Positions 1 to 7,504 are shown, counted from the stretch's first letter. The stretch: 40,079 nucleotides of DNA from Spirochaetes bacterium GWB1_36_13 (GCA_001829155.1 MIAO01000104.1:1-40079), one strand, 5' to 3'. Numbers and translations are program-made. Notes: generated by a model not told the origin, from the sequence alone.

Positions 1-21
1 ATTATAAAATGACCGCCTGTC

Positions 22-52
22 ATTCCGGTTTTTGCTTGCAAAAGACCGGAAT
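22..52. repeat. Near-perfect hairpin palindrome
   Basis: The arms ATTCCGGT (22-29) and ACCGGAAT (45-52) pair. Inside them TTTTGC (30-35) pairs with GCAAAA (38-43), leaving a 2-nt loop and one bulged G at 44. This gives a 14-bp stem. The core CATTCC...GGAAT resembles dispersed palindromes common in environmental bacterial genomes. It is not followed by a T-run, so it is more likely a repeat than a terminator. Confidence 0.6.
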
Positions 53-81
53 CTGTTACTTAAAACACTTATTGTCAATAG

Positions 82-124
82 ATTCCCGCCGAGTTTATCC
101 TGAATAAACATGAAGGGCGGGAAT
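82..124. repeat. Inverted repeat with 9-bp arms
   Basis: ATTCCCGCC (82-90) and GGCGGGAAT (116-124) are perfect inverted arms separated by 25 nt. The arm sequence is related to the hairpin just upstream (ATTCC/GGAAT), so the two may be members of one palindromic repeat family. No gene is visible between position 1 and the end of the PIN toxin at 392. Confidence 0.5.
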
Positions 125-157
125 GACAAAGTAAATATAAAAACGGACAATTTTAGT

Positions 158-243
158 ATAATACTAAATTGATTTAATGCCAAACCCAAGTTATTGATCG
201 GCATTGTCCATTTTTTTTGATAAAGCCGGTTATTTTTTCTTCA
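158..243. repeat. Direct repeat copy A, downstream of the PIN toxin
   Basis: This stretch aligns almost end to end with 1175-1260, at roughly 85 % identity by eye with a few single-base indels. Shared words include ATAATACTAAATTG, GGCATTGTCCATTTTTTT and GATAAAGCCGGTTATTTTT. The two copies lie in the same orientation and bracket the PIN toxin-antitoxin pair. The repeat contains the end of a minus-strand reading frame (see 174-380). Confidence 0.75.
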
Positions 244-380
244 TCCATAGTTTCAAGCTCTTCTTTTTTAAAATTCAGCTTCAATTTCTTAAAGTTATTT
301 GAATTGAATAGCACTAAAAAAACATCTAAACAGGACAAGGCTTTTATCAAAGTCGAGTCTGTGAAAAAAATGAGTATTCC
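174..380 (-). pseudogene. Open minus-strand remnant without a start
   Basis: After the PIN toxin stop the minus strand carries an uninterrupted frame that reads through a hydrophobic stretch, then a charged segment with ELETMDEEKITGFIKKNGQC, and ends at a TAA at 174-176. No start codon or ribosome-binding site precedes it. Its last part lies in direct repeat copy A. It may be the 3' end of a lost gene or simply an untranslated region; I do not recognise a family. Confidence 0.25.
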
Positions 381-391
381 TATCAGTTTTT

Positions 392-808
392 TTAATCTTT
401 TATTATCAAATCATAGAATTCCTCAGAATCTATAATTTTTATTCCGTTTATCCTAAAGTCTTTTTTGTTTCTTGTTATCATATACTCACAATCTGATTCT
501 ACTGCACAAGCATATTGTACAGCATCTTCGTAATCTTTCATTTTAAATTTTTCTGCTGAATTTAATATACTAAAATCTACTTTTGATATTTTAAAAGTAT
601 TTAATATTATTTTTACTAATTCCATTGCCTTTTCATTTCCTAAAGTCTTTTTTGCAATGTAAAAAATATTTGTTGTAGAAACAGCAGAAATATATCCTTT
701 TACAATATTATTTTTTACAGCACTCCATAATAATGCTGACTTTTCATAAAACGGTTCTCTTTTCAGCAAAACATCCAACAAAATATTTGTATCAACGAAT
801 ATTTTCAT
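392..808 (-). CDS. PIN-domain ribonuclease toxin (VapC-like)
   Basis: This 138-residue protein is the toxin half of a type II toxin-antitoxin pair. PIN domains are small metal-dependent RNases. The N-terminus reads MKIFVDTNILLDVLLKREPF, with the first catalytic Asp (D6) in the usual VDTNILLD context. A second acidic cluster is KDYEDAVQYACA, and TRNKKDF near the C-terminus supplies the last acidic residue. The length fits the PIN family. The start overlaps the end of the upstream gene by 17 bp, the usual antitoxin-toxin coupling. The pair is bracketed by direct repeats 158-243 and 1175-1260. The cellular RNA target cannot be read from the sequence. Confidence 0.85.
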   Translation of the reverse strand: MKIFVDTNILLDVLLKREPFYEKSALLWSAVKNNIVKGYISAVSTTNIFYIAKKTLGNEKAMELVKIILNTFKISKVDFSILNSAEKFKMKDYEDAVQYACAVESDCEYMITRNKKDFRINGIKIIDSEEFYDLIIKD

Positions 809-1040
809 AATCTTTCAACCTCTCTTCAGCTATAAAATCTTGGTAGTCTATTCCTTTCAGGTCTATTATTCCCGATATGGCTTTTACAGAGTCACTGATA
901 ACTAAATCTTCCTTTTTTATGTTTGTTTTTTCAGAAATTGGTATTATTGTTATTTCAAGCTTATGATTCCTAAAATTCTCAGGAAGGTTAATAACCCCTT
1001 CTATTAAACTGCTGTCAATTATTTCTCTTATTGCTTCCAT
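792..1040 (-). CDS. Putative antitoxin of the PIN toxin
   Basis: This small protein of 82 residues sits directly upstream of, and overlaps, the PIN toxin gene. That position and size are typical of an antitoxin that binds and neutralises the toxin and often represses the operon. The N-terminal part (EAIREIIDSSLIEGVINLPE) could form a short DNA-binding domain, and the acidic C-terminus (DYQDFIAEERLKDYENIR) resembles the toxin-wrapping tails of such antitoxins. I chose the ATG at 1040 because AGGGAG lies a normal distance upstream. A GTG at 1049 would sit on top of that site. No antitoxin family is recognised with certainty. Confidence 0.7.
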   Translation of the reverse strand: MEAIREIIDSSLIEGVINLPENFRNHKLEITIIPISEKTNIKKEDLVISDSVKAISGIIDLKGIDYQDFIAEERLKDYENIR

Positions 1041-1174
1041 TCTTCTCACTCCCTATTTTTATTTTTAATACTAAAGTCATCACCGATTTAAATTTCCCGC
1101 TTTTTTTACAAAAGTCGAGTGTGTTCAATAAACTGTGTGTGAGTTGTTTTTCCATTTAAAATCTACTCTCAAAA

Positions 1175-1260
1175 ATAATACTAAATTGGATTAAAGCCAA
1201 CCCCCAATTTTTAATTGGCATTGTCCATTTTTTTGATAAAGCCGGTTATTTTTCTTCATC
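1175..1260. repeat. Direct repeat copy B, upstream of the antitoxin
   Basis: This is the second copy of the 86-bp repeat seen at 158-243, in the same orientation. On the minus strand it begins exactly where the yhcG pseudogene loses similarity to its family, so this copy forms the broken 3' end of that gene. The pair of copies surrounds about 930 bp holding only the toxin-antitoxin operon and its leader. Confidence 0.75.
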
Positions 1261-1790
1261 AAGTTCTCTTTCTTGGAACGGTTGTGTTAAAGTTAGAAAG
1301 TCAAATATATAAGGGTCTTTTAAAGTCTGTTTTGCAATCTCCGACTGTTTTTTGATTAAGGTTGTTTCAAAATTGGTCGTTGAATTTCCTAGTCTTTTAT
1401 GGATTCTGCTTTTTATCATTTAAACTAAGGTATCTCTATTCCAGCCGTTATTGATAATTTGTTCTATATACCAAAACCTTATTGAGACATCTTTTATTTT
1501 TTTATGAGCAGAATATTATGTCCCCAAGGAATCTGAGAAACAATCTGTTTTCTTGTTTCTAATTTTGCCACAGCCTGTGGCAAAAATTCATCTTCACGAC
1601 TATACTCTCTGAAAAAAGCAATCATTCTTCCAATATTTCTTTCTGAAAAACCTTTTACATCAGGAATTTCATTTTTTAAATCATGGGCAAGCTTCGGGAT
1701 CACTCCTGCTCCCCAGCCTTCTTTCTGCTGCCTTAGATAAATCATTTCTCCAATATCCCAGTACATCTTTATTATTTGAGTTGTTCAGAT
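1245..1790 (-). pseudogene. yhcG-like DUF1016 nuclease pseudogene
   Basis: The minus strand encodes a decayed YhcG protein. The best-preserved part (1494-1766) reads MYWDIGEMIYLRQQKEGWG, then GFSERNIGRM and QIPWGHNILLIKK, the DUF1016 N-terminal pattern. After a one-base shift in an A-run near 1495, the next frame continues with RFWYIEQIINNGWNRDTLV. It then meets a TAA at 1420-1422 where the family normally has a residue, and resumes with TTNFETTLIKKQSEIAKQTL and DPYIFDFLTLTQPFQEREL. There the sequence runs into direct repeat copy B. The C-terminal PD-(D/E)XK nuclease domain is missing, and a stop lies just before the preserved N-terminus. The gene is therefore non-functional. Confidence 0.85.
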
Positions 1791-1805
1791 AATGGGATCC
1801 ATTAT

Positions 1806-1878
1806 TTTCTGATCAATTTAAAATATCAATGATAAGAAGCTGATTGATAGAAATGGTTTTCAATAATCGGCAGCCTGA
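1806..1878. mobile_element. Right-end fragment of the MITE-like element
   Basis: These 73 bases match 33388-33461, the right third of the complete element at 33246-33461, with only a few differences. They include AATGATAAGAAGCTGATTGA and the terminal CAATAATCGGCAGCCTGA. The left part of the element is absent. The fragment lies where the 5' end of the yhcG pseudogene would be expected. From here to the gene at 2050 nothing else is visible beyond AT-rich sequence with a possible -10 (TAATAT near 2035). Confidence 0.7.
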
Positions 1879-2049
1879 TTGGAGCGGAAAATATTGCCGC
1901 AAAAAAGATTCCTCCCGATTTTTTGCGTCAAAAATTCATTTCCTTTTGAGTTTACATTAAAAATTTATTATATTTTTCTTAAATATTTCATTTTAAAAAA
2001 CCTTATGAATATTTTTTAATTACAAAAAAATGATAATATAACAGTAAAA

Positions 2050-3558
2050 ATGATGAAAAACAGATTTTTATTTTTTCAATTCTTATTTCTCTTGATTATC
2101 CCTCTCAACCTTTTCCCAGAGTGGTTTCTGGTCAATGGGAAGTATAATGAGGAATGGAGAGTAGAAGTTACCTCTGAAATAAAAACGAAAAACCACAATA
2201 TTGTGACTATTTTAGATTTTTTTGATCCGATCAATTATTCCAATATGATGAATGCTCAGGAAATTACGGCGCTTTCCTCTACCATTAAAGGTGAAAAGTA
2301 TGTTCTTAATAAAATTATTTCAGAAGATAGTGAGCTAAATCGTTTTATTATCAAATTTTTAGATAAAGACTATTTTTTTATTAATAAAAGCTATAAAATC
2401 AAAACCCAGCTTTCTTTAAACTATTCTTCTTATGACAGCTTTTATCAGCCAAAAAATAATCCTGAAAATCCATTTCTCCGGTTTTATGAAGATATTCCGG
2501 AAGAGTTTATCAAAACAATCGAAGAACTGGTTAAAAACAAGAAAAAAAATTCAGATGTTGTCCTTTCGATTTACAGCTGGATCAAAAACTATTTTATATT
2601 TTCCTTAAAAACCGAGTCTTCTGCGATAAAAGAAGTTTATAAAAAGAAAGAAGCCAATCTTGAGGAAATTCTGAATATCTGGATTTATGCCTTGCGGGTC
2701 GCTAAAATTCCTGCCCGGATTATTCACGGCTATTCACTTCCTTTTTCTTTGATTTTAAAAGAAAACAAAAATAAATTTATTTTTACTTATCCACACGGGC
2801 TTTACCACTGGATTGAATTTTATTTTGACGGAATCGGCTGGATTCCACTGGATCCTTTTAATGACACGCTGTTTTTTGTTCCGCACAATCTGATCAGAAA
2901 AACAAATTCGTTTTATTTTAACAGCAATCAGGATAAAATCTATGTCTATCCCAAGTATCCGAAAGATATGTCGTTTAGTCATAGTGTTTTTTCTGAAAAA
3001 ACAAAATCTGAGGAAAAACTGACTATTCAAGCTGTTTTGGGTTCTGAAAACCTCTTGATTACTCCCCCGCTTGTTTCTGAAGAAAAACCGACCAAAAAAA
3101 ATGTTTTTTTCAATGAATTTTTTCCCTCAGAATTTGGTGTTTTCAGCAATCCTCTTAAAATAGATATGGAAGTAACGGAAAAAGAACCTCTCAGTCAGAA
3201 ACTCTATTTTGAGAAAACAAAAAAAGGGTATTCTGTTACTCTTCCGCTTTATTTTCTTGAAATCAACCAGTTTGGTGAATTCTGGCTGGAGCTTCAGGTT
3301 CAGGGAAAGACCTATAAATCTTTTTCATTAAAACCGAATTTCAGCCGGATCAGTATTGAATATACTCCTGTTACTTTTGTTTTCCCAGAGCTGATTCATT
3401 TTAAGGATGAAGTGATTCTTACCTTGAAAGTAAAAAACATTTCAGCTGTTTTCTGGTATGGAGTGATCGGGAACCCGACTGGAGACAGCCATGATACTTT
3501 TAAAAGTGAAAATGAATATTATCATGTTGATATGTGTTATAAATTTAATTTTTTCTGA
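2050..3558 (+). CDS. Exported transglutaminase-fold protein lacking the catalytic Cys
   Basis: This 502-residue protein has an N-terminal hydrophobic segment (about 5-22) that looks like a signal peptide, so it is probably periplasmic or surface-exposed. Residues about 160-285 match the transglutaminase-like fold: a helix with YSWIKNYF, KIPARIIHGY, then HGLYHWIEFYFDGIGWIPLDP. The His and Asp of the usual Cys-His-Asp triad are visible in HWIEFYF and PLDP. The position of the cysteine, about 15 residues before KIPAR, holds Leu (ANLEEI), so thiol catalysis is unlikely. The C-terminal half shows beta-rich sequence without a recognised domain. The stop overlaps the convergent gene's stop by 14 bp. 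An alternative ATG lies one codon downstream; no strong ribosome site decides between them. Confidence 0.75.
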   Translation: MMKNRFLFFQFLFLLIIPLNLFPEWFLVNGKYNEEWRVEVTSEIKTKNHNIVTILDFFDPINYSNMMNAQEITALSSTIKGEKYVLNKIISEDSELNRFIIKFLDKDYFFINKSYKIKTQLSLNYSSYDSFYQPKNNPENPFLRFYEDIPEEFIKTIEELVKNKKKNSDVVLSIYSWIKNYFIFSLKTESSAIKEVYKKKEANLEEILNIWIYALRVAKIPARIIHGYSLPFSLILKENKNKFIFTYPHGLYHWIEFYFDGIGWIPLDPFNDTLFFVPHNLIRKTNSFYFNSNQDKIYVYPKYPKDMSFSHSVFSEKTKSEEKLTIQAVLGSENLLITPPLVSEEKPTKKNVFFNEFFPSEFGVFSNPLKIDMEVTEKEPLSQKLYFEKTKKGYSVTLPLYFLEINQFGEFWLELQVQGKTYKSFSLKPNFSRISIEYTPVTFVFPELIHFKDEVILTLKVKNISAVFWYGVIGNPTGDSHDTFKSENEYYHVDMCYKFNFF

Positions 3559-4240
3559 TAAATAAAAGACTTCCGCCGTCAAAAATAGGTCCCTGATACA
3601 GTTCAATCAATTCAAACCCTTTTTTGTGAATCCATCGTTTAAGCTCCTGCCCTTCTTTTAAAAACTGGAGAGAGCCTGTTAAAAAGACTTTGTCCTCGAA
3701 ACTGCCCAAAGCTCCTCCGATAAAACCGTGGGGCATTCCAGGAAGAATGATGGAATCAGGGGAGATATAAAAAGTATCAAAATTTTCAGAAAGTATTTTT
3801 AACGCTTTCCGGTCTGAAAGGATCAGAGCACGGTTGCTAAAATGAAAAAGACTGCATCGGGTATATCCTTGATGGATAGAATATTTTTTTTTATCAAGAG
3901 ACTGGTTTTTTAAAACTTCATCTGTTATTTTAAAATTATGAATGATAAAATCTTTTCCTGAAAGGGCGCAGTAAAGAGCTGTTTCAGGATATTTCATGCC
4001 TAAAGGAGTTTTTCCCTTGATATAGGATATCGCGGATTCCTGAAGAATCTGGTAATATTTTTCAGGAAGATTGGGGGCTGTTATCAAAAGATTTTCATCT
4101 GTCTGTGAGAAAAATATGTCAGGATGTCCACTGATGGCAGGATAAACAATTTTTTGTGTAGAAAACGGAATAATTTCAGCAAATTGGGAAAGCTTTTCTA
4201 AAGCTGCCAGAGGAAGCTGCGCATCTGCAATTACTTTCAA
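3545..4240 (-). CDS. DUF6873 family (GME-fold) protein
   Basis: About 231 residues. The order of motifs fits the DUF6873 family, assigned to the guanidino-modifying-enzyme fold: VIADAQLP at the start, AISGHPDIFF, LGMKYPETALYCAL, HQGYTRCSLFHF, ALILSDRKAL, LPGMPHGFIGGALGS and FDGGSLLF near the end. No substrate is known to me. The ATG at 4306 would overlap the upstream NUDIX gene by 61 bp. I prefer the TTG at 4240, six bases past the NUDIX stop, where family similarity begins. The conserved His, Asp and Cys (GHPD, GYTRCS) could form a catalytic site, but that is inference. It is the last gene of a minus-strand operon with GGDEF, WecG and NUDIX genes. Confidence 0.8.
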   Translation of the reverse strand: MKVIADAQLPLAALEKLSQFAEIIPFSTQKIVYPAISGHPDIFFSQTDENLLITAPNLPEKYYQILQESAISYIKGKTPLGMKYPETALYCALSGKDFIIHNFKITDEVLKNQSLDKKKYSIHQGYTRCSLFHFSNRALILSDRKALKILSENFDTFYISPDSIILPGMPHGFIGGALGSFEDKVFLTGSLQFLKEGQELKRWIHKKGFELIELYQGPIFDGGSLLFIRKN

Positions 4241-4245
4241 ATCTT

Positions 4246-4788
4246 TTATCTCATGCTGAAAAAAGCCCAGACTTTTGAGTCGATTGAAAAACCCTGCGAT
4301 GCCCATTTTTCAAAAAGCGGGAATGCTTCGCTTATCTTGATTTTCAAGACTTCAATATCTTCTGAATCTTCAAGCATCTGTTCTTTGATGTCGGGAGAGA
4401 CTTCAACTATAACCAGATAAATATTTTCAGAAGTCAGACCTGCGCTGGTAGATAAAGAAGGGCTGACTGAAACCACTTTTCCGGTATAGCCTGTTTCTTC
4501 TTCCAGTTCACGGAGTCCTGCAAATCCGGGAGCTTCATTTCCTTCGATCAGTCCTGCAGGAAATTCAATAACATATTGATTTAAAGGAACGCGATATTGT
4601 TTGATCAGAATGACTTCACCGGTTTCTTTTAAAAGAGGGATAACCACAGCGGCTTTTGTATGATTGGTTCTTTCAATATATACCCACTGATTTTGATTCA
4701 AAGATTTATCCAGATAAATGCTTTTTTTAAGTTCTATGTATTTATCTTGATAAAGATTTTCGATGGATTGAATTTTAAGCTTTTTCAT
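4246..4788 (-). CDS. NUDIX hydrolase, ADP-ribose pyrophosphatase type
   Basis: 180 residues. The complete NUDIX box spans residues 79-101: G79, E85, R93-E94, E97-E98 and G100 fit Gx5Ex7REx2EExGU. The preceding EFPAGL and the following SAGLTSE are typical of ADP-ribose or nucleoside-diphosphate-sugar pyrophosphatases, which hydrolyse ADP-ribose to AMP and ribose phosphate in the cytoplasm. I chose the ATG at 4788 because AAAGGAAAA precedes it; an upstream extension would only read the overlapping wecG tail. It overlaps the wecG-like gene by 14 bp and the DUF6873 gene follows at once. A sugar-nucleotide substrate is possible given the glycosyltransferase neighbour. Confidence 0.87.
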   Translation of the reverse strand: MKKLKIQSIENLYQDKYIELKKSIYLDKSLNQNQWVYIERTNHTKAAVVIPLLKETGEVILIKQYRVPLNQYVIEFPAGLIEGNEAPGFAGLRELEEETGYTGKVVSVSPSLSTSAGLTSENIYLVIVEVSPDIKEQMLEDSEDIEVLKIKISEAFPLFEKWASQGFSIDSKVWAFFSMR

Positions 4789-5533
4789 GTTTTTCCTTTT
4801 TGTTTTTTTTAATATTAAAAAAAAGCCATTTAAGATAAACCAGACCCCACACAAAAATATCAAAAATACGGTAAGGTTTTTCTTTTAAATGGTAGAGATA
4901 TTCCTGATTTTTCATTTTATAGCGGAAAGGAATGTCTTTTTTGTCATTGCACATGACTTCAATCTGATGATTGACACAAAACACAACAGTTTTTGATAAA
5001 ATATCGCGGTTTTCGAGTACCCATTCTTCCTCTTTACCTTCTTCCAAGCCTATAAAAAGAACATGGGGAGAGCTTTTTTTGATCACAGTCTTTGTTTCTT
5101 CAGGCCTGTTTTTAAGAAGGACTTTTGGATAAGTGCCTATAATTTTCAGTTCATGAAAGCTGTTTCTTAAATTGACCAAAAGTTTATTAAGCCCGATTGA
5201 GCTTCCGCCAAGCAATATAAAATGAACCGAAAACATATGGTATTCTTTAAAAAGAGGCGTCATGAAATCTTTTCCGTCATTCAGTGTAAACTGGTAGGAA
5301 GGATAGGTTTTTTTGATTAGATTGTAAAGCAGCCGGCTTTTTGGGATCACAATATCGATCTGATTTAAATAGGCTCTTAATTTTTTATTAAAAAGAGATT
5401 TTATAAAAAGTTTGACTGTTAGTTTCGTGATCGAAAGAAAACGGCGCTCTTTAATGTTTTCCTGAACCATTCCCATTAATTCATCAAATCCGATATCGGT
5501 AATTTTCAGGTGGCAAAAATCAAGCTGATTCAT
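4775..5533 (-). CDS. WecG/TagA/CpsF family glycosyltransferase
   Basis: 252 residues. The central region follows the family: DIVIPKSRLLY, then FILLGGSSIGLNKLLVNL, LKIIGTYPKVL and HVLFIGLEEGKEEEWVLENR. WecG/TagA enzymes transfer N-acetylmannosamine-type sugars from UDP donors to lipid-linked acceptors during surface polysaccharide synthesis. This copy is divergent: the usual PKQE signature is EGKEEEW here, and no other polysaccharide genes are nearby. The C-terminus is basic with an aromatic stretch (IFVWGLVYLKWLFF), consistent with peripheral membrane attachment. It starts three bases after the GAF/GGDEF stop and overlaps the NUDIX gene, so the four genes are probably one transcript. Confidence 0.75.
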   Translation of the reverse strand: MNQLDFCHLKITDIGFDELMGMVQENIKERRFLSITKLTVKLFIKSLFNKKLRAYLNQIDIVIPKSRLLYNLIKKTYPSYQFTLNDGKDFMTPLFKEYHMFSVHFILLGGSSIGLNKLLVNLRNSFHELKIIGTYPKVLLKNRPEETKTVIKKSSPHVLFIGLEEGKEEEWVLENRDILSKTVVFCVNHQIEVMCNDKKDIPFRYKMKNQEYLYHLKEKPYRIFDIFVWGLVYLKWLFFNIKKNKKEKHEKA

Positions 5534-5536
5534 TTT

Positions 5537-6541
5537 TTACTCACTTTCCCGCAGATAATCCGAATAACTGACAGTCTGACTATCGGGGTTGTCTTTTGCA
5601 AGCTGGAGAGCTTTTACAGCGCATTCCATAAATTCAATCTCTTCAATATTTTCATTAAACTCTGCAATGCCCACACTGGCAGTGATTTTAGATTTTCTTC
5701 CCAGAAACATAAAATCTTCTTTTTCTATTCTGTTACGGAGTCTTTCACATAGAAAAGAACCGTCTTGTTCTGTTGTATCGGGGAGAATAATGGCCAAACG
5801 GTTGTCTTTCAGTCTGAAAATCAGGTCTGTAATTCTTAAGTTTCTTTGAATAAAAGAAGAAAGCTGAGAAAGAATCTGGGTTTGATAGGAATCTCCATGA
5901 GTTTTGACAGCTTCAGAAAAATCATCGATTTCTATCAGAGCCAGAGAAAAAACACGGTCATAGCGTTTTGCTTCATAAATCGCTTCATTGATTCTTTTTT
6001 TAAAGTATTCTGAATGGTATAAGCCTGTTTCAATATCATGGGTGATAAGAGAATAAAGCATGGCGTTTTCGAGTGCGTAAGAGACAAATTGAGAAAATTG
6101 ATCGAGAAAAGCAAAATCGTCTTTTTGAAAATTTCCGAAATATTTTTCTCCAAGAAGGACAAATCCGATTAAAAGACCTCTTACTTTCAGAGGAAGAATT
6201 ACTCTTGTACCCACAGAAGAAAAAAGAGGAAAAATAACCGGTTCGTAGATAAAAGAAGAATTTTTTTCTGAGATAAAACGCACTATATTGTCTTCAAAGC
6301 CGATAGCCTGAAGATCATCTTCCAGTTCTTTGTTTTCAGGAGCCTTCGAAAAAACCATCTCGTAACTTCCTGAAAAGAGTTTTTTTAAATAAAAAAATCC
6401 ATTTTTAATATTTAATTCCCCCATACAGCTGATAAGTGCTGTTTCCATTATTTTTTTTAAGTCTTTTTCTCTGATCATGCTGGATGCAATATCTATAAGA
6501 GATTCAAGAGAAAGAACATATTGTTCTTCTTTGGTATTCAT
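5537..6541 (-). CDS. GAF plus degenerate GGDEF domain protein
   Basis: 334 residues. Residues about 10-165 form a GAF-like sensor domain (SLESLIDIASSM, RVILPLKVRGLLIGFVLLGE, FLDQFSQFVSYALENA). Residues about 168-330 follow the GGDEF fold: D-x-E-T-G-L-Y, RYDRVFSLALIEIDDF, and ITASVGIAEF. The signature loop that should be GGDEF reads KDNRLAI, so cyclic-di-GMP synthesis is not expected. Such domains often act as GTP or c-di-GMP sensors or as signalling scaffolds. AGGAG lies upstream of the ATG. It heads the minus-strand operon with the glycosyltransferase, suggesting but not proving a regulatory link to envelope sugar metabolism. Confidence 0.8.
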   Translation of the reverse strand: MNTKEEQYVLSLESLIDIASSMIREKDLKKIMETALISCMGELNIKNGFFYLKKLFSGSYEMVFSKAPENKELEDDLQAIGFEDNIVRFISEKNSSFIYEPVIFPLFSSVGTRVILPLKVRGLLIGFVLLGEKYFGNFQKDDFAFLDQFSQFVSYALENAMLYSLITHDIETGLYHSEYFKKRINEAIYEAKRYDRVFSLALIEIDDFSEAVKTHGDSYQTQILSQLSSFIQRNLRITDLIFRLKDNRLAIILPDTTEQDGSFLCERLRNRIEKEDFMFLGRKSKITASVGIAEFNENIEEIEFMECAVKALQLAKDNPDSQTVSYSDYLRESE

Positions 6542-6652
6542 TATTTACTCCTGAAAAAATTATTATTAAAAATACTGATAAAAATAGCTTTAAACAATTT
6601 TATCCTCTGCCGATATAAATATAGTACACTCTCCATGTGTGTTTTTAGGTTT

Positions 6653-6686
6653 GGGAGGCATAGCGTAAAAACCTCCCCTTTTTTTT
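6653..6686 (+). terminator. Intrinsic-terminator-like hairpin upstream of the sirtuin
   Basis: GGGAGG (6653-6658) pairs with CCTCCC (6672-6677), followed by C and eight T. It lies between two divergent genes, so it terminates neither of them. An alternative pairing of TTTTTA (upstream) with TAAAAA (6665-6670 region) would disrupt the stem. It may end a short leader or small RNA; TATAGT near 6620 could be a -10. Confidence 0.45.
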
Positions 6687-6738
6687 CATCTTCAAATCAT
6701 TTATATTTTATTTCCGAATGACTCAAAAGGATTATGTT

Positions 6739-7491
6739 ATGGAATTAAATCAAATCAAACAGGCAGCCCGGATGATCCGTGAAAAAAAAACAGGGACCGT
6801 ATTTACCGGGGCAGGTATTTCAACAGGAAGCGGGATTCCTGATTTCAGGTCTTCAAAAGGAATCTGGAGCCGATTTGACATCAGGGAATACGGATCGATA
6901 GACAGCTTTAAAGAAAACCCTGAAAAGGTCTGGAAGTTTTTTTCTGAAATAGAAAAAAGTTTTTTAAAAACAAGTCCTAATCCCGGGCATTTCGCATTGG
7001 CGGAAATGGAAAAACTGGGGCATTTGGAAGCGGTTGTTACTCAAAACATTGACGGGCTTCATAAAAGGGCAGGGAGCCGTGCTATTTATGAAATTCATGG
7101 AAGTTTAGATGAGATGGTTTGCCTTGTCTGTAAAAAAAGATACTCTTCTTCCTCTGCGTTAGTAAAAAGAGAAAATATGTTTCCTTATTGTGAATGCGGA
7201 GAAATATTAAAACCGGGAGTCGTTTTTTTTGGAGAAGCTCTTCCTGAAAAAATATTTGAGGAAGCGCTCAGTCTTACTTTAAAAAATCATTTTATCATAT
7301 TGGTGGGGGCGTCTCTTCAAGTTTATCCGGCGGCGCAGATTCCTTTTCTCGCAAAACGCAATGGATTAGCGGTTATTGAGATTAATCTTGAAAAAACTTC
7401 CATGACATCAAGAATATCGGATGTGTTTATTCAGGGGAAAACAGAAGAAATACTGCCTATTTTAGTGGATGAGCTGAAAGAAAAAGTTTAA
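6739..7491 (+). CDS. Sir2-family NAD-dependent protein deacylase
   Basis: About 250 residues. Sirtuins remove acyl groups from lysines using NAD+, giving nicotinamide and O-acyl-ADP-ribose. The NAD motif FTGAGISTGSGIPDFRS, the TQNIDGLHKRAGS motif and the catalytic His in EIHGSLDEM are all present. The zinc site is visible as CLVC and later CEC. GASLQVYPAA and VIEINLEKT complete the Rossmann part. The ATG at 6739 has AAAGGATT upstream, whereas the ATG at 6718 has no ribosome site, so the later start is chosen. It is monocistronic and ends at a strong bidirectional hairpin at 7505-7535. Confidence 0.92.
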   Translation: MELNQIKQAARMIREKKTGTVFTGAGISTGSGIPDFRSSKGIWSRFDIREYGSIDSFKENPEKVWKFFSEIEKSFLKTSPNPGHFALAEMEKLGHLEAVVTQNIDGLHKRAGSRAIYEIHGSLDEMVCLVCKKRYSSSSALVKRENMFPYCECGEILKPGVVFFGEALPEKIFEEALSLTLKNHFIILVGASLQVYPAAQIPFLAKRNGLAVIEINLEKTSMTSRISDVFIQGKTEEILPILVDELKEKV

Positions 7492-7504
7492 ATATTAAGA
7501 AAAA

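Noticed and set aside
1105-1150. Possible terminal repeat of an IS256-like insertion sequence (GAGTGTGTTCAATAAACTGTGTG)
   Set aside because: It resembles such ends from memory only. No partner end or transposase is present, so I could not support an element.
2019-2031. Recurring AATTACAAAA motif upstream of genes (also near 16476 and 33597)
   Set aside because: Three matches in AT-rich upstream DNA are within chance expectation and lack fixed spacing to the starts.
2755-3030. Minus-strand open frame inside the transglutaminase-fold gene
   Set aside because: Antisense shadow; the plus strand carries clear family motifs throughout.
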